Shown in pieces: positions 10,292 to 22,719 of a stretch of 64,000 bases of DNA (the first letter of the stretch is position 1; each line of letters opens with the position of its first letter). The position numbers and the translations under genes are program-made. The stretch spans positions 1 to 64,000 of the forward strand of contig NZ_CAKJTJ010000006.1 in the NCBI RefSeq assembly GCF_917563925.1, in the 5' to 3' direction. Source of the DNA: Sutcliffiella rhizosphaerae (GTDB lineage: Bacteria > Bacillota > Bacilli > Bacillales > Bacillaceae_I). The notes under the pieces are model-generated. The model was not told the origin of the DNA. It worked only from the letters and a program-made list of their open reading frames with translations, and did not search any database.

Positions 10292-11230
10292 ATGTTACAA
10301 ACATTTAAACGGGGACTTATGGTTGGATTGAAAACAACATGGACTCTTGGAAAAGTTATTTTTCCAGTGACTCTTTTAGTTGGTATCCTTCAACATACGC
10401 CAATACTGCAATATATCATACAGGCAATTGCACCGATAATGGGGATATTCGGTCTCTCTGGAGAGGCTGCGATTCCATTGGTTATTGGGAATTTTCTAAA
10501 TCTCTACGCAGGTATTGGAGCCATTCTTACATTAGATCTTACGGTAAAAGAAGTCTTTATTTTAGCGGTGATGCTTTCTTTTTCCCATAACTTGTTGATT
10601 GAGTCATCAGTTGCCGCTAAGGTAGGCATAAAAATTTGGGTGATTCTAGCTGTTAGACTGGGACTTGCCTTTTTCGCTGGAATTATTATTAATCTAGCTT
10701 GGAATGGTGGCGGAGAGCTTGCTAAGTATGGAATGATTGCAAAATCAGATGAGGCAGTCAGCGGTTTCTTTCCAATATTGTTGGATGCAACCCAACGTGG
10801 ATTAATGGGAATACTCCAGTTAGCAATCATCGTTATCCCACTAATGATTATCGTTCAGTACATGAAAGAGCTCGGTTGGCTCAACATGTTTTCTAAATGG
10901 ATGAGTCCATTTACTAGAATGCTTGGAATGAAAGAAAACACCTCAACCACCATGGCTGCCGGATTACTTATTGGACTTGCATATGGAGCTGGAGTAATGA
11001 TTCAGGCTGTAAAAGAAGATAATGTAAGCAAGAAGGATATTACATTGGCCTTTATTTTTCTTGTCGCTTGCCATGCCGTAATAGAAGATACATTAATCTT
11101 TATCCCGCTCGGTATCCCTGTTTGGCCATTACTATTAATTCGCATTGTCACAGCTGTGGTGTTAACTATTGCTGTTGCTTATATTTGGAAACGAATGGAA
11201 CTTGCTAAAGGAAAGGAAGCAATCTTATGA
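10292..11230 (+). CDS. yvoD: YvoD-like nucleoside-recognition (Gate) membrane protein
   Basis: This 312-residue polytopic protein has two repeated Gate/nucleoside-recognition segments (residues about 40-140 and 180-300) of the kind found in SpmA/SpmB, FeoB and nucleoside transporters. The ATG at 10292 is chosen because GGGGGGAG lies upstream; an ATG at 10271 has none. It overlaps ppaX by four bases. The position between lgt and ppaX matches B. subtilis yvoD. The substrate is not known. Confidence 0.88.
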   Translation: MLQTFKRGLMVGLKTTWTLGKVIFPVTLLVGILQHTPILQYIIQAIAPIMGIFGLSGEAAIPLVIGNFLNLYAGIGAILTLDLTVKEVFILAVMLSFSHNLLIESSVAAKVGIKIWVILAVRLGLAFFAGIIINLAWNGGGELAKYGMIAKSDEAVSGFFPILLDATQRGLMGILQLAIIVIPLMIIVQYMKELGWLNMFSKWMSPFTRMLGMKENTSTTMAAGLLIGLAYGAGVMIQAVKEDNVSKKDITLAFIFLVACHAVIEDTLIFIPLGIPVWPLLLIRIVTAVVLTIAVAYIWKRMELAKGKEAIL

Positions 11231-11877
11231 CGATCAATACAGTACTATTTGATTTAGACGGCACATTAATTGATACAAATGATTTGATTATTGAATCATT
11301 TCTTCACACTTTGAATTATTACTATCCTGACAAGTATCAGCGGAATGATGTACTCCCTTTTCTCGGTCCACCTCTTTACGAAACATTCGTAAAAATGGAT
11401 GAAGCAAACGTGGAAGAGATGGTGACCTATTACCGTAATTTCAATATGGCTAAACATGATGAATTGGTAAAGGAGTTTGAAGGGGTTTACGAAACTGTCA
11501 AGCTTCTTCATGAAAAAGGGTTGAAACTTGGAATTGTCACAACCAAAATGCGACAGACAGTAGTTATGGGTCTAAAGCTTACAGGACTTGATCAATTTTT
11601 TGAAATAGTTGTCTGCTTAGACGATGTTACCAATGCCAAACCAGATCCAGAACCGATTCACCTGGCACTTCAGCAGCTTGACTCCAGGCCGGAAGAAGCC
11701 ATTATGGTTGGGGACAATTATCACGATATTTTAGCAGGGAAAAATGCTGGAACAAAAACAGCAGCAGTAAGCTGGACAATCAAAGGTGTGGAATATCTGC
11801 AAACCTTTGAACCTGATTACATGCTGAGACATATGGAAGATTTGTTACCAATTGTCGGAGTGAACAAGGGTGAGTAG
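11227..11877 (+). CDS. ppaX: Pyrophosphatase PpaX
   Basis: PpaX hydrolyses the pyrophosphate made when HprK dephosphorylates seryl-HPr. The 216-residue HAD-superfamily protein shows motif [11 protein letters not shown], motif II VTTK, and motif III/IV KPDPEP...MVGDNYHDI. It begins with ATGA overlapping the yvoD stop and shares an operon with hprK, which is the functional link. Length is as in B. subtilis. Confidence 0.95.
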   Translation: MTINTVLFDLDGTLIDTNDLIIESFLHTLNYYYPDKYQRNDVLPFLGPPLYETFVKMDEANVEEMVTYYRNFNMAKHDELVKEFEGVYETVKLLHEKGLKLGIVTTKMRQTVVMGLKLTGLDQFFEIVVCLDDVTNAKPDPEPIHLALQQLDSRPEEAIMVGDNYHDILAGKNAGTKTAAVSWTIKGVEYLQTFEPDYMLRHMEDLLPIVGVNKGE

Positions 11878-12382
11878 AAGAACAACCCGTTTCCCTGTCG
11901 AAGGTGCAAACTCCCTATGGCATGTGTATAAAACGGTACCTTTTATAAAAGTGGTGAAAAATTTCATCGTCATTCAACTTGCGAGGTATACTCCTTTTCT
12001 TGGAATGAAAAACTGGCTTTTTCGTACCTTCTTACGCATGAAGGTAGGCGACCAGACCTCTTTCGCGCTAATGGTCATGCTAGATGTTATGTTTCCAGAA
12101 AAGATTAGTGTTGGCCGCAATACAGTCATCGGTTATAACACAACCATTCTTGCACATGAATATTTAGTAAAGGAATACCGTCTCGGTGATGTCCAAATTG
12201 GCAGTGAGGTCATGATCGGTGCGAATACAACCATCCTCCCTGGAGTGGTCATTGGAGACGGTGCCATCGTATCTGCCGGTACACTAGTACATAAAGACGT
12301 CCCAGAAGGAGCCTTTGTCGGAGGGAATCCAATGCGAGTCATCTATACGAAAGAAGAAATGCAAGAGCGATTGAAGCTATAA
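11870..12382 (+). CDS. yvoF: YvoF-like left-handed beta-helix acetyltransferase
   Basis: The 170-residue protein has a hydrophobic, basic N-terminal region and then hexapeptide repeats of the left-handed beta-helix acyltransferases ([48 protein letters not shown]) with the closing motif [11 protein letters not shown]. It starts with GTG and overlaps ppaX by eight bases. Acceptor unknown. It is the last gene before a strong terminator. Confidence 0.9.
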   Translation: MSRRTTRFPVEGANSLWHVYKTVPFIKVVKNFIVIQLARYTPFLGMKNWLFRTFLRMKVGDQTSFALMVMLDVMFPEKISVGRNTVIGYNTTILAHEYLVKEYRLGDVQIGSEVMIGANTTILPGVVIGDGAIVSAGTLVHKDVPEGAFVGGNPMRVIYTKEEMQERLKL

Positions 12383-12394
12383 AGCTCTTCCAAT

Positions 12395-12436
12395 AAGCTG
12401 GATGGAAAATGCCAATTTCCATCCGGCTTTTTTTTT
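12395..12436 (+). terminator. Terminator after yvoF
   Basis: AAGCTGGATGGAAA and TTTCCATCCGGCTT form a 14-bp stem (one wobble) followed by nine T residues; a very strong intrinsic terminator ending the hprK operon. Confidence 0.95.
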
Positions 12437-12760
12437 GTCTCTTTTAGTCGGGAAAAGCATAGAAATGATTATTCTAAATAATTCAGTTAAGTTGACATTT
12501 GATCTATAGGAAAAGTAGAAAAAGTGGGCCTTTAAAAGGCTTTTACGTCAGGTTAGGTATCCAAATGAATAAATGAGGGAAATAGAAAAAGGGAAGTATT
12601 TACGAAAGAGTGAGCACTTCTTTTAGCAGAGAGGTATCTTCTGTTTTTTCTATTCAAAGTTAGTATAGTGCCTTGACCTATCCGCTTCATTTTGTTAGTA
12701 TATTACCATATTAGTGAACTAAAGTATTCGGAATTATTTTAAAAAGGTGGCTATCCACTC
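12437..12760 (+). promoter_or_regulatory. Leader region and promoter of the histidine operon
   Basis: This gene-free stretch holds a good promoter, TTGACC at 12673-12678 and TAGTAT at 12696-12701 with a 17-bp spacer, about 60 bases before hisZ. AAAGGTGG just ahead of the ATG is the ribosome binding site. I see no T-box (no specifier stem or GGTGG-NACCGCG antiterminator) and no leader peptide rich in His codons. The part from 12437 to 12660 contains nothing else I can name apart from a small GCCTTTAAAAGGC palindrome. Confidence 0.6.
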
Positions 12761-13942
12761 ATGACAAAACCATTTATGTTTGAGAAACCATTAGGAATGC
12801 GGGATACGCTTCCTTCTTTATACGAAGCTAAAAAAAGTGTGAGAAATAAGATGATAAGAGAAATTGGTCAATGGGGTTATCAATTTATGGAGACTCCGAC
12901 ACTGGAATACTATGAAACAGTAGGGGAAGCATCTGCTATTCTAGATCAACAGCTCTTTAAATTGCTCGATCAACAGGGTCATACACTTGTACTTAGACCA
13001 GACATGACCGCACCAATCGCAAGGGTAGCGGCATCCAGACTTAAAAATGATGGCTATCCACAAAGACTTGCATATTCTACAAATGTATTTCGAGCTCAGC
13101 AAAATGAAGCGGGTCGACCGGCGGAATTTGAGCAAATTGGAACTGAATGTATTGGGGATAGATCCATCAGTGCAGATGCAGAAATGATAGCTTTAATGGT
13201 GTCACTTTTACAAAAAGTAAATGTTAAAACGTACACCATCGCTATTGGTCATATCGGGTTTTTACATGGGATATTCCTTGAGATAGTCGGTACAGAAGAG
13301 CGAGCAGCAACATTAAGAAGATTTTTATACGAGAAAAATTATGTAGGTTACCGGGAGCATGTAAAACAGTTACCTCTATCCTCCATTGATAAAAGGAGAT
13401 TGTTGCATTTACTAAAACTAAGAGGGGATTTTTCAAATATTCAACAGGCCAAAGAAGTTCTAGAAGGAGAAGCAGGAAAAAATGCGTTGGAAGATTTGGA
13501 CCAACTTTGGACCATGCTTAAAGCTTACGGAGTGACGGATGCTGTGAAGCTGGATTTAACTATCGTCAGTCATATGAGCTACTATACTGGCATTGTGTTT
13601 GAATCCTATGCAGATAATGTAGGCTTTCCAATTGGTAATGGTGGCCGCTACGATAAATTGTTTGAGAAATTTGACCGTGAACAATCTGCGACAGGCTTTG
13701 GCATCAATCTTGATCGACTATTAGAAGCAATCGAAGTGAAAAAATTGGAGCCTGTTATTCATGGTATTTTATTCAGTCAGGAGAGAAGGATGGAGGCCAT
13801 TGCTTTTGCTAATCAAAAGCGTAAAGACGGGGAAAAAGTGATACTTCAGGATATTGCCGGAGTAGAGAATGTAGATGCTTGTACTGCTTCATTCGCTGAG
13901 GTTACCTTTTTTCTTGGAAAAACAAGAAAGGAGAGCGAATGA
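12761..13942 (+). CDS. hisZ: ATP phosphoribosyltransferase regulatory subunit
   Basis: HisZ is a catalytically inactive histidyl-tRNA-synthetase paralogue that forms a hetero-octamer with short-form HisG and confers activity and histidine feedback. The 393-residue protein keeps class II synthetase motifs ([31 protein letters not shown], and near the end [12 protein letters not shown]) but lacks the anticodon-binding domain length of HisS. It overlaps hisG by four bases. Its presence agrees with the short HisG that follows. Confidence 0.96.
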   Translation: MTKPFMFEKPLGMRDTLPSLYEAKKSVRNKMIREIGQWGYQFMETPTLEYYETVGEASAILDQQLFKLLDQQGHTLVLRPDMTAPIARVAASRLKNDGYPQRLAYSTNVFRAQQNEAGRPAEFEQIGTECIGDRSISADAEMIALMVSLLQKVNVKTYTIAIGHIGFLHGIFLEIVGTEERAATLRRFLYEKNYVGYREHVKQLPLSSIDKRRLLHLLKLRGDFSNIQQAKEVLEGEAGKNALEDLDQLWTMLKAYGVTDAVKLDLTIVSHMSYYTGIVFESYADNVGFPIGNGGRYDKLFEKFDREQSATGFGINLDRLLEAIEVKKLEPVIHGILFSQERRMEAIAFANQKRKDGEKVILQDIAGVENVDACTASFAEVTFFLGKTRKESE

Positions 13943-14571
13943 TGAGCGTACTGACAGTTGCTATGCCAAAAGGGAGAATTTTTCAAGATGCAGCAGCCTT
14001 GATGGTGAAAGCGGGTTATCAAATTCCTCCTGACCTTGAAGATTCTCGAAAATTAATTATCGACGTTTCAGCTGAAAATATGCGATTTATTTTAGCAAAG
14101 CCGATGGATGTCGCGACTTACGTGGAGCAAGGAGTTGCGGATATCGGGATTGCTGGGAAAGATGTCATGCTAGAAGAGGAGCGGGATGTATACGAAGTAT
14201 TAGATCTGAAAATAAGTGAATGTTATCTGGCGGTGGCAGGACTTCCCGGAACGGAAATGAAAGATGTAGCACCTAAGATTGCAACAAAATATCCGAACAT
14301 TGCCTCAAGCTACTACCGTGAACAAGGGGAGCAGGTGGAGATAATTAAACTTAATGGTTCCATTGAACTAGCACCTTTAATCGGTTTGTCAGATAGGATT
14401 GTGGACATTGTATCCACAGGGCGTACATTAAAGGAAAACGGTTTAGTAGAATTCGAACGTATTGTGGATATCACATCACGACTTATTGTTAATCCAGTAA
14501 GCTACCGTCTGAAAGATCAGCAAATTGATTTGCTTGTTAACCGATTAGCTTCAGTTGTTGAGGAGGATTAA
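13942..14571 (+). CDS. hisG: ATP phosphoribosyltransferase, short form
   Basis: HisG catalyses the first step of histidine synthesis, joining ATP and PRPP. At about 209 residues it is the short form, lacking the C-terminal regulatory domain, and therefore needs HisZ. Recognisable stretches are AMPKGRIF at the start, [11 protein letters not shown], and the PRPP loop [14 protein letters not shown]. Two ATG codons are adjacent (13939 and 13942); the second is better spaced from GGAGA. Confidence 0.96.
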   Translation: MSVLTVAMPKGRIFQDAAALMVKAGYQIPPDLEDSRKLIIDVSAENMRFILAKPMDVATYVEQGVADIGIAGKDVMLEEERDVYEVLDLKISECYLAVAGLPGTEMKDVAPKIATKYPNIASSYYREQGEQVEIIKLNGSIELAPLIGLSDRIVDIVSTGRTLKENGLVEFERIVDITSRLIVNPVSYRLKDQQIDLLVNRLASVVEED

Positions 14572-14575
14572 AGAG

Positions 14576-15841
14576 ATGAAAATAAATAAAATCGAGGGGA
14601 CTGTATCATTACGCCGTTCTTTAGATCAGGGAACGGAAGTGCAGAGAAAAGCAGTACTGAATGTGATCGAGCACGTAAAAGAAGCTGGGGATAATGCGTT
14701 ATTTACTTATACAGAAAAATGGGATGGAGCCAAGTTATCCACCTTGAAAGTATCAAAAGCTGAAATAGAGCAAGCATATCAAGATATTTCTCCACAAATT
14801 ATCCCCATTATTCACGAAGCTGCGGAGAATATACGCAATTTTCACCAAAAACAAGTCAAGCAATCATGGTTATCCACAAAGCAAGATGGTACCATTCTAG
14901 GGCAACAAGTAACAGCGCTCGATGCGGTTGGAGTATATGTACCTGGTGGGAAAGCGGCATATCCATCATCTGTTCTGATGAACGTGATTCCTGCACAGGT
15001 AGCTGGTGTAGAGCGGATAGCGATGGTAAGTCCACCTGCATCGGATGGTTCCTTGCCCACAGGAGTGTTAGTTGCTGCCGATATTTTAGGAGTAGAAGAA
15101 ATCTACAAAGTAGGTGGTGCACAGGCAATTGCAGCTCTTGCATATGGAACGGAAACCATTAAAGCTGTGGATAAAATAGTAGGCCCTGGGAATATCTTTG
15201 TTGCTCTAGCAAAAAAAGAAGTGTATGGAATGGTGGATATCGACAGTATTGCAGGACCAAGTGAAATTGTCGTACTGGCAGATGACACGGCAAAAGCCAA
15301 TGAAATTGCAGCTGACCTCCTTTCTCAAGCAGAACATGATGAGCGGGCATCTAGTGTTCTAGTAACAACTTCTGAACTGCTTGCAGAGGCAGTGAAGGTG
15401 GAGGTAGAAAAGCAATTGGTCGATCTTCCAAGAGAGTCTATTGCAAGAGCCGCATTAGAGGAGTACGGAGCAATTTATATTACTAGTTCAATGAAGGAAG
15501 CCTTACATGTTGTGAATGAATTGGCACCTGAGCATTTAGAAGTGATGACAGCTGAACCGATGAATCTTTTACCATATATCAAGCATGCAGGAGCAATATT
15601 TCTTGGTAGATACAGCTCTGAGCCGATTGGGGATTATTTTGCAGGACCAAACCACGTACTTCCAACAAACGGTACCGCTCGTTTTTCTAGCGGGTTGTCT
15701 GTGGATGAATTTATAAAAAAATCAAGTATTGTCATGTATAGTGAACAAGCATTAATTGATTCTGTGGATAAGATTGCTGCTTTTGCCAGATTGGAAGGCT
15801 TGGAAGCACATGCAAGGGCAGTTGAATCGAGATTTAAATGA
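14576..15841 (+). CDS. hisD: Histidinol dehydrogenase
   Basis: HisD carries out the last two oxidations, from histidinol to histidine, using NAD and zinc. The 421-residue protein has the signature [21 protein letters not shown], the zinc-site region SQAEHDERA, and the conserved EHLEVM motif. The start is the ATG at 14576, ten bases after AGGAGG; the longer frame from 14555 would overlap hisG. It lies inside the his operon. Confidence 0.97.
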   Translation: MKINKIEGTVSLRRSLDQGTEVQRKAVLNVIEHVKEAGDNALFTYTEKWDGAKLSTLKVSKAEIEQAYQDISPQIIPIIHEAAENIRNFHQKQVKQSWLSTKQDGTILGQQVTALDAVGVYVPGGKAAYPSSVLMNVIPAQVAGVERIAMVSPPASDGSLPTGVLVAADILGVEEIYKVGGAQAIAALAYGTETIKAVDKIVGPGNIFVALAKKEVYGMVDIDSIAGPSEIVVLADDTAKANEIAADLLSQAEHDERASSVLVTTSELLAEAVKVEVEKQLVDLPRESIARAALEEYGAIYITSSMKEALHVVNELAPEHLEVMTAEPMNLLPYIKHAGAIFLGRYSSEPIGDYFAGPNHVLPTNGTARFSSGLSVDEFIKKSSIVMYSEQALIDSVDKIAAFARLEGLEAHARAVESRFK

Positions 15842-15864
15842 ACAAAAAGTGAGGGGAAGTCAAG

Positions 15865-16452
15865 ATGACACGAACAGCAAGTATCAAAAGAAACACTAAT
15901 GAAACACAGATACAGCTTACTTTTTCAGTGGATGGTGAGGGGGAAGCAAAGCTTGAGACACCTGTCCCTTTTATGACCCATATGCTGGATTTATTCACGA
16001 AACATGGGCAATTCAATTTAGACCTCCAGGCAAAGGGGGATGTGGATATTGATGATCATCATACAACAGAAGATATTGGTATTTGCCTTGGGCAAGCAGT
16101 AAAGGATGCACTTGGGGATAAAGTGGGGATAAAAAGATATGGAAATGCTTTTGTTCCAATGGATGAAGCACTTGCACAGGTGGTGGTGGATTTAAGTAAT
16201 CGTCCGCATCTTGAAATAAGGGCTGACTTTCCAAGCCAAAAGGTAGGGACATTTGATACAGAGCTTGTTCATGAATTTCTCTGGAAGCTGGCACTTGAGG
16301 CGCGTATGAACCTGCACGTGATTGTCCACTATGGAACGAACACACACCACATTATTGAAGCAATTTTTAAAGCACTAGGCAGAGCACTTGATGAAGCAAC
16401 GACCACTGATTCTCGTATTAAAGGAGTACCGTCCACGAAGGGAATGTTATAA
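15865..16452 (+). CDS. hisB: Imidazoleglycerol-phosphate dehydratase
   Basis: This 195-residue, monofunctional HisB dehydrates imidazole glycerol phosphate. It has both metal-binding signatures, DIDDHHTTEDIG and the second HHIIEAIFKALGRAL. There is no phosphatase domain, so histidinol phosphatase must be encoded elsewhere, as usual in Bacillus. The stop abuts the hisH start. Confidence 0.97.
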   Translation: MTRTASIKRNTNETQIQLTFSVDGEGEAKLETPVPFMTHMLDLFTKHGQFNLDLQAKGDVDIDDHHTTEDIGICLGQAVKDALGDKVGIKRYGNAFVPMDEALAQVVVDLSNRPHLEIRADFPSQKVGTFDTELVHEFLWKLALEARMNLHVIVHYGTNTHHIIEAIFKALGRALDEATTTDSRIKGVPSTKGML

Positions 16453-17088
16453 ATGATTGGCATCATAGATTATGGAATGGGGAACTTGTATAGTGTCAGC
16501 AAAGCATTGGAGAGGTTGAATGTGGATTATATCATTTCCAATGAACAGGAGGTCCTTTTTGACACAGATGGATTGATTCTTCCTGGTGTTGGTTCCTTCA
16601 AGGATGCGATGTCAATCTTAAAGAAAACGGGATTGGACACATTTATTAAGGGTGAAGCAGTCAGGGGGAAAAAACTGCTAGGAATTTGTCTTGGCATGCA
16701 ACTGTTATATGAAGAAAGTGAAGAGAATGGCGTTACAGAAGGTTTATCATTGTTAAATGGGAAAGTGGAACGTTTTCCAGGTGTGTCCAAAGGTAGTGGG
16801 TTGAATTATAAGGTTCCACACATGGGATGGAACAAGCTAAACTTTCATCAAGATTCTCCCATTCTAAATCGTGTTCCAGAGGATTACGTATACTTTGTAC
16901 ATTCCTATTATGTAAAAGATTATAAAAATGAAGAATTGCTTGCTAGCAGTGAATATGACGTTCAAGTACCTGCAGTTGTAGGCAGAAGAAATGTGTTTGG
17001 TACTCAATTTCATCCTGAAAAGAGCAGCATTGTCGGAATGTCCATTTTGCGAAATTTTGTAAAGCTGGTAAAGGAAGAGGAGCGATAA
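16453..17088 (+). CDS. hisH: Imidazole glycerol phosphate synthase, glutaminase subunit
   Basis: HisH releases ammonia from glutamine for HisF. The 211-residue class I amidotransferase has the nucleophile motif GICLGMQLL and the downstream [10 protein letters not shown] with the catalytic His-Pro-Glu. It directly abuts hisB and is followed by hisA after one base. Confidence 0.97.
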   Translation: MIGIIDYGMGNLYSVSKALERLNVDYIISNEQEVLFDTDGLILPGVGSFKDAMSILKKTGLDTFIKGEAVRGKKLLGICLGMQLLYEESEENGVTEGLSLLNGKVERFPGVSKGSGLNYKVPHMGWNKLNFHQDSPILNRVPEDYVYFVHSYYVKDYKNEELLASSEYDVQVPAVVGRRNVFGTQFHPEKSSIVGMSILRNFVKLVKEEER

Positions 17089-17089
17089 T

Positions 17090-17818
17090 ATGAGTTTTAC
17101 TATTTATCCTGCTATCGACATGCGTGATGGAAAATGTGTTCGTCTGCTGCAGGGAGATTACACGAAAGAAACGGTTTATGGGGACTCTCCATATGAGATG
17201 GCATCACAGTTTGTGGAACAAGGAGCAAAATGGATACATATGGTCGATCTTGACGGTGCAAAGGCTGGAAATCCTGTGAATGACCGTTTTGTGTTGCAGG
17301 TTGCCCGTGAATTAAACGTACGTGTGCAAATAGGCGGAGGAATTCGCTCAGCTAAAGATGTAGAGTACTATTTATCTCAAGGAGTTGACCGCGTTATTTT
17401 AGGTAGCGCAGCCATTCACCAACCTAGTTTTGTTCGTGAAATGCTCTCCAAGTATGGCTCGAAGATTGCGATTGGATTGGACGCCAAGGATGGATATGTT
17501 GCCACGGAAGGGTGGATGGAAACATCAACCGTCAAGGCAACTCTCCTTGGTAAAGAACTTGCAGATGCTGGAGCAAAGACGTTTATTTTTACAGACATCG
17601 CTACAGATGGCATGTTATCAGGCCCGAATGTGGAGGCAACCGTTGAACTAGCACGAGTGACTGGTGTTGCTGTCATTGCCTCTGGTGGGGTAAGTTCGAC
17701 TGCGGATTTAAAAAAACTTCGAAAGTTTTCGGCTGAAGGTGTTGCAGGTTCCATTGTTGGCAAAGCAATCTACACGAATAAAATAAATTTGGCTAGTGCG
17801 TTAAAAGAGGTGTATTAA
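17090..17818 (+). CDS. hisA: ProFAR isomerase (HisA)
   Basis: HisA opens the ring of ProFAR in an Amadori rearrangement. The 242-residue TIM barrel starts [17 protein letters not shown], with the catalytic Asp in AIDMRDG, has GGGIRS, and carries the second half-barrel phosphate loop ASGGVSS. It ends one base before hisF. Confidence 0.96.
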   Translation: MSFTIYPAIDMRDGKCVRLLQGDYTKETVYGDSPYEMASQFVEQGAKWIHMVDLDGAKAGNPVNDRFVLQVARELNVRVQIGGGIRSAKDVEYYLSQGVDRVILGSAAIHQPSFVREMLSKYGSKIAIGLDAKDGYVATEGWMETSTVKATLLGKELADAGAKTFIFTDIATDGMLSGPNVEATVELARVTGVAVIASGGVSSTADLKKLRKFSAEGVAGSIVGKAIYTNKINLASALKEVY

Positions 17819-18577
17819 ATGCTGACGAAACGAATAATCCCCTGCTTAGATGTAAAGGATGGCCGTGTTGTAAAGGGTGTACAGTTTGTGGAATTACGTG
17901 ATGCTGGGGACCCGGTCGAACTGGCAGCATTCTACGATCTGGAGGGCGCTGATGAACTAGTATTCCTCGATATTTCTGCCTCTCATGAAGGTCGAGAAAC
18001 GATGGTGGATGTAGTGGAACAGGTCGCTGCAACTTTAGCTATTCCTTTTACAGTGGGTGGAGGGATTAACAAAATTGATGATATGAAACGAATGCTTCGC
18101 GCAGGTGCTGACAAAGTTTCATTAAATACTGCTGCATTATTAAACCCAACACTGATTAAAGTCGGGGCAGATTTCTTTGGTTCTCAGTGTATTGTCGTGG
18201 CTATTGATGCGAAATATGATGAAAGCATCAATTCGTGGAAAGTCTATACACACGGTGGACGCAGAGAGACAGATTGGGAGGTTGTTGCCTGGGCACAAGA
18301 AGCGGCCCGCCTTGGTGCGGGAGAAATTCTTTTGACAAGTATGGACAGTGACGGAGAGAAGAAGGGCTATAACATCGCTTTGACGAAAGCAGTGAGTGAA
18401 GCAATCAGAATTCCGGTCATTGCATCAGGTGGTGCAGGAAATGCAGCTCATTTTCTTGAAATCTTTGATCATGGAGTTGCCGATGCCGCACTTGCCGCTT
18501 CCATTTTCCATTATAAAGAAACATCCGTAAAAGAAGTGAAAAACTATTTACGAGAAAAAGGGGTGCCTGTTCGATGA
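17819..18577 (+). CDS. hisF: Imidazole glycerol phosphate synthase, cyclase subunit
   Basis: HisF uses ammonia from HisH to make imidazole glycerol phosphate and AICAR. The 252-residue TIM barrel begins [16 protein letters not shown] and has TVGGGI and ASGGAGN phosphate-binding loops, with the second catalytic Asp in AIDAKYD. It overlaps hisI by four bases. Confidence 0.97.
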   Translation: MLTKRIIPCLDVKDGRVVKGVQFVELRDAGDPVELAAFYDLEGADELVFLDISASHEGRETMVDVVEQVAATLAIPFTVGGGINKIDDMKRMLRAGADKVSLNTAALLNPTLIKVGADFFGSQCIVVAIDAKYDESINSWKVYTHGGRRETDWEVVAWAQEAARLGAGEILLTSMDSDGEKKGYNIALTKAVSEAIRIPVIASGGAGNAAHFLEIFDHGVADAALAASIFHYKETSVKEVKNYLREKGVPVR

Positions 18578-19209
18578 TTCAATTAGAAAGAGTGAAATTT
18601 GATGAAAGAGGACTTGTCCCTGCCATTGTTCAAAATGCTGTGACTAAAGAGGTACTAACCTTAGCGTATATGAATCGCGAATCCCTTGCAAAAACAGTAG
18701 ATACGCGGGAAACCTGGTTCTGGAGCCGTTCTAGGCAGGAGCTTTGGCATAAGGGTGCGACTTCTGGGAACACACAGAAGGTAGTGGGAATGCGTTATGA
18801 TTGTGATCAAGACGCTATCCTTCTCCTAGTCGAACCGAATGGACCTGCATGTCATAAAGGAGAGGTAAGTTGTTTCCATGATGTAATTTTGGAAACTAGG
18901 GAAATGGATAATTCCTTCCACGCATCGATTTTGGCTCAACTTGAAACGGTGATTGCTTCCCGTGCGGACAAAAGGCCAAAAGACTCTTATACGACATACC
19001 TTTTTACTGAAGGGGTCGATAAAATATTGAAGAAGGTAGGAGAAGAAGCCGCCGAGGTCATTATCGCTGCAAAAAATCGCGATAAAGGCGAGCTCACCTG
19101 GGAAGTAGCAGATCTTCTTTTTCATGTAATGGTGCTACTGCGTGAACAAGACGTCAACCTTGAAGAAGTATTGGCAGTTCTAACAGAGCGCCATGGAAGC
19201 GGTAAGTAA
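18574..19209 (+). CDS. hisI: Bifunctional PRA-CH/PRA-PH protein (HisIE)
   Basis: The 211-residue fusion covers two early histidine steps. Residues about 1-110 are phosphoribosyl-AMP cyclohydrolase ([30 protein letters not shown], zinc cysteines in CHKGEVSCF). Residues about 115-211 are phosphoribosyl-ATP pyrophosphohydrolase ([16 protein letters not shown]). It is the last gene of hisZGDBHAFI. A convincing terminator is not seen after it. Confidence 0.96.
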   Translation: MIQLERVKFDERGLVPAIVQNAVTKEVLTLAYMNRESLAKTVDTRETWFWSRSRQELWHKGATSGNTQKVVGMRYDCDQDAILLLVEPNGPACHKGEVSCFHDVILETREMDNSFHASILAQLETVIASRADKRPKDSYTTYLFTEGVDKILKKVGEEAAEVIIAAKNRDKGELTWEVADLLFHVMVLLREQDVNLEEVLAVLTERHGSGK

Positions 19210-19705
19210 CAGAGCTATTTTTTAACTTTTGGAGCACTAACCAATATTCGTTGTTATTTTTGGCGGCGTAGGTATGATTTAGAGCTGCTCGCTGGATTTA
19301 TGCATATTTTCATGGGTATATCGATAGTTTGGGAGCGGTTATGGATATTTTCAGTGACTTATTCGATATATTGGGAGCCGTTATCGATAAATTCCTCGAC
19401 TTTATCGATAAATTGTAGCAGTGACCAAAAATTGCGGTTATTCTTGGCAGCATGCACGATTTGATTTGTATCTATATGTTGGGTGGTTCCCTCTCCTGTT
19501 TCTATCTATTCTTCGAATACTAATTTTATGGAAAACACCTGTTGTTTTCCTAAACAATCCTATATTAACCTTTCAAATTTCTATCACAAAATAATAAAAA
19601 CAGACCCTTTTCCTTAACGGAATTAGCTTCCAAAATTCCCATCTGTCTTTCAATGGTCGGTTATGTTATACTACGTAGGTTAAGAATGTAGTAATGGAGG
19701 CTAAA
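19210..19705. other. Long intergenic region between hisI and yvcD
   Basis: About 500 bases with no supported gene. It contains a short tandem repeat (listed separately) and further down an AT-rich stretch. A possible promoter for yvcD is the TTATACTA region near 19670. I see no RNA gene. Confidence 0.5.
19323..19420 (+). repeat. 42-bp degenerate tandem repeat, about 2.3 copies
   Basis: Two full units lie at 19323-19364 and 19365-19406, each opening with GATA(G/T)(T/A)TTGGGAGC(G/C)GTTAT and ending ACTT(A/T)TTC or close to it; a third partial unit (GATAAATTGTAGCAGTGACC) follows from 19407. The element ATCGATAAATT occurs twice. The units differ at roughly a third of positions, so this is old. 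No coding potential is evident. Confidence 0.7.
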
Positions 19706-21175
19706 ATGGGAAAATATTCGAATGTAAAACCGGAAGCGAAGGTCATCCCATTTGCTCAGAATGGCGATTATTTTTACCAAAAAGGTATTCGTGCTTATAG
19801 AAAGCGTGATTTATATAAAGCAAGAAGGTGGCTGCAACGTGCAGAAACCATTAATCCTAATGATGCATCCGTCATGTGTCAGCTGGCGATCGTGTTAACG
19901 GAGTTAGGTGAATATCAGCGCTCTAATGAGTATTTGCTATCGATTTTAGATGATCTTGCTCCTGGCATGAATGACTGTCATTATTTTTTGGCAAACAATT
20001 TTGCCTTCCTTGGTTTGTTCCAAGAAGCGAGAAAGCATGCAGAGCTTTATATGGAATTAGAGCCAGATGGTGAATTTATTGAGGACATAGATGACCTATT
20101 GGATTTACTTGAAATTGAAGCAGATGAAGAAGGAAATATAGAAGATGGTCAAGACCAATTAATCATCATGCAAGAGAAAGCGAAAGAGCTTCTAGAGAAT
20201 GGCGAATTGGATGAGGCTATTTTGTTACTCGAAAAAATAATTACTGAGTATCCTCAGTTCTGGTCTGCTTATAATAACTTGGCATTGGCTCACTTTTATA
20301 AAGGGAATACGGATCGTGCATGTGAAGTGCTTGAGGATATTCTTGAAGAAAATCCAGGCAATCTTCATGCATTATGTAATTTAGTTGTCTTCTATTATAA
20401 AGAACACAAAGATGATGAAGTCGAGAAGTTAGCGAATAAGTTGGAAAAAGTAAATCCAATTTTAGTAGAACATCGCTACAAATTAGGTGCTACTTTCGGA
20501 ATGATTGGCAGAGATGAAATGGCATATAAATGGCTTCGCACTTTACAAAAAAATGGGTTTCAAGGAGACAGCACCTTTTATTACTGGCTTGCTTCCTCCG
20601 CATTTCATGTGGGTCATCAAGCAGTTGCAGAACAAGCATGGGCTAGGGTTATGGCATTAAACCCCGAAAAAGAGGGAGAAGCACCTTGGAACGTGCATAA
20701 GGACGCTACGGAAGAAGAAGAGGGAGAGCTTTTAGCATATATATTCTTTACTAGTAGGTTAAAGGATAAAAAAGATGGAGAAGATGCTTTTCAATTTATG
20801 AAGAAACAGTTGGAAGGACCTCTCCAAACTCAGTCTATAAAGGAATATATGCAGTATGCTATTAGTTGTAACAATGATGTACCTCTTAGCATCAAAAATG
20901 CTTATGCTATTGCTTCCCTTTATCTAGATAAGGTGCTGCAACAATCTCTTATCATCGATTGGCATCATTTCTACACAAAAGTGAGAAGTAGCAATCTAAC
21001 TGTTTCATTTGAAAATTATCATGGATTTGCAGCAGGCTTTGCCTATAACTGGTACAAAAATCAAGACAAAAAGATGTCGCAAAAAGAGATCTCTTATCTG
21101 TTTGAGGTATCTGTTGTTTCCGTCAGAAAATATAGCAAAGAATTAGTAGAGCTAGAACAGTTTCTAGATCAATAA
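19706..21175 (+). CDS. yvcD: YvcD-like tetratricopeptide-repeat protein
   Basis: The 489-residue protein is built of TPR helices from about residue 20 to 380 (for example GIRAYRKRDLYKARRWLQRAETINPND and AYNNLALAHFYKGNTDRACEVLEDILEENPGN), with acidic linkers. The C-terminal part (KKMSQKEISYLFEVSVVSVRKYSKEL) looks like a helix-turn-helix. The ATG at 19706, five bases after GGAGG, is preferred over one at 19694. Position before trxB matches B. subtilis yvcD. Function unknown; TPRs imply a scaffold role. Confidence 0.88.
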   Translation: MGKYSNVKPEAKVIPFAQNGDYFYQKGIRAYRKRDLYKARRWLQRAETINPNDASVMCQLAIVLTELGEYQRSNEYLLSILDDLAPGMNDCHYFLANNFAFLGLFQEARKHAELYMELEPDGEFIEDIDDLLDLLEIEADEEGNIEDGQDQLIIMQEKAKELLENGELDEAILLLEKIITEYPQFWSAYNNLALAHFYKGNTDRACEVLEDILEENPGNLHALCNLVVFYYKEHKDDEVEKLANKLEKVNPILVEHRYKLGATFGMIGRDEMAYKWLRTLQKNGFQGDSTFYYWLASSAFHVGHQAVAEQAWARVMALNPEKEGEAPWNVHKDATEEEEGELLAYIFFTSRLKDKKDGEDAFQFMKKQLEGPLQTQSIKEYMQYAISCNNDVPLSIKNAYAIASLYLDKVLQQSLIIDWHHFYTKVRSSNLTVSFENYHGFAAGFAYNWYKNQDKKMSQKEISYLFEVSVVSVRKYSKELVELEQFLDQ

Positions 21176-21202
21176 GCTTTTATAATTTTGCGTATTTAGT
21201 AA

Positions 21203-21229
21203 AGCCGGTACCTTTTGGTTCCGGTTTTT
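21203..21229 (+). terminator. Terminator after yvcD
   Basis: GCCGGTACC and GGTTCCGGT form a stem around TTTT, followed by five T residues, 27 bases past the yvcD stop. Confidence 0.85.
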
Positions 21230-21342
21230 CATTTGTTGATATCATGAGCAGAAAGTTGGACTCTAGTTCAGCTGTTATATAGGATAGTAACTGGGAATAC
21301 TTTTAATTAGTATTCATAAAGTAGCAAACGTAAATTAGCTGA

Positions 21343-22344
<1,002 letters not shown>

Positions 22345-22489
22345 TAGGTATGTCGAACTATAAATTATCTTGTCGAAACATCCATTTAACCAAATCGTAA
22401 CTACCCTTTAATGCACTTGTAACAGCACTGAAACAATTATGGGTTATTATATTAATAGTAATTGACCCCCTTTTATAAATATAGTGGAT

Positions 22490-22522
22490 GACACGGGTTC
22501 CCTTTTTCCCGTGTCCTTTTTT
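22490..22522 (+). terminator. Terminator after trxB
   Basis: GACACGGG and CCCGTGTC form a stem with a 10-base loop and a run of seven T residues. It is about 145 bases after trxB. Confidence 0.88.
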
Positions 22523-22719
22523 TATGCCTTTTTATAATTAATCTGATCGGAATAGAAGGTTTTTGTATATCATTGTATAATTAGTAAAAGAAGGCTAAAA
22601 TGAGTAAAAGAGCGTTTTCAAGTAATTGAAATCGATACCTTACTTGAGAGTTCTATAATTTGTTGAACTTTATTGTATTTAATTCTGTTGTTTTCCTGTA
22701 AAATAAAAATGACACACTA

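Noticed and set aside
12437..12760. T-box or His-rich leader for the histidine operon
   Set aside because: No specifier/antiterminator pattern or run of His codons was seen.
19323..19420. CRISPR array
   Set aside because: Units are directly adjacent without spacers and are too diverged; no cas genes.
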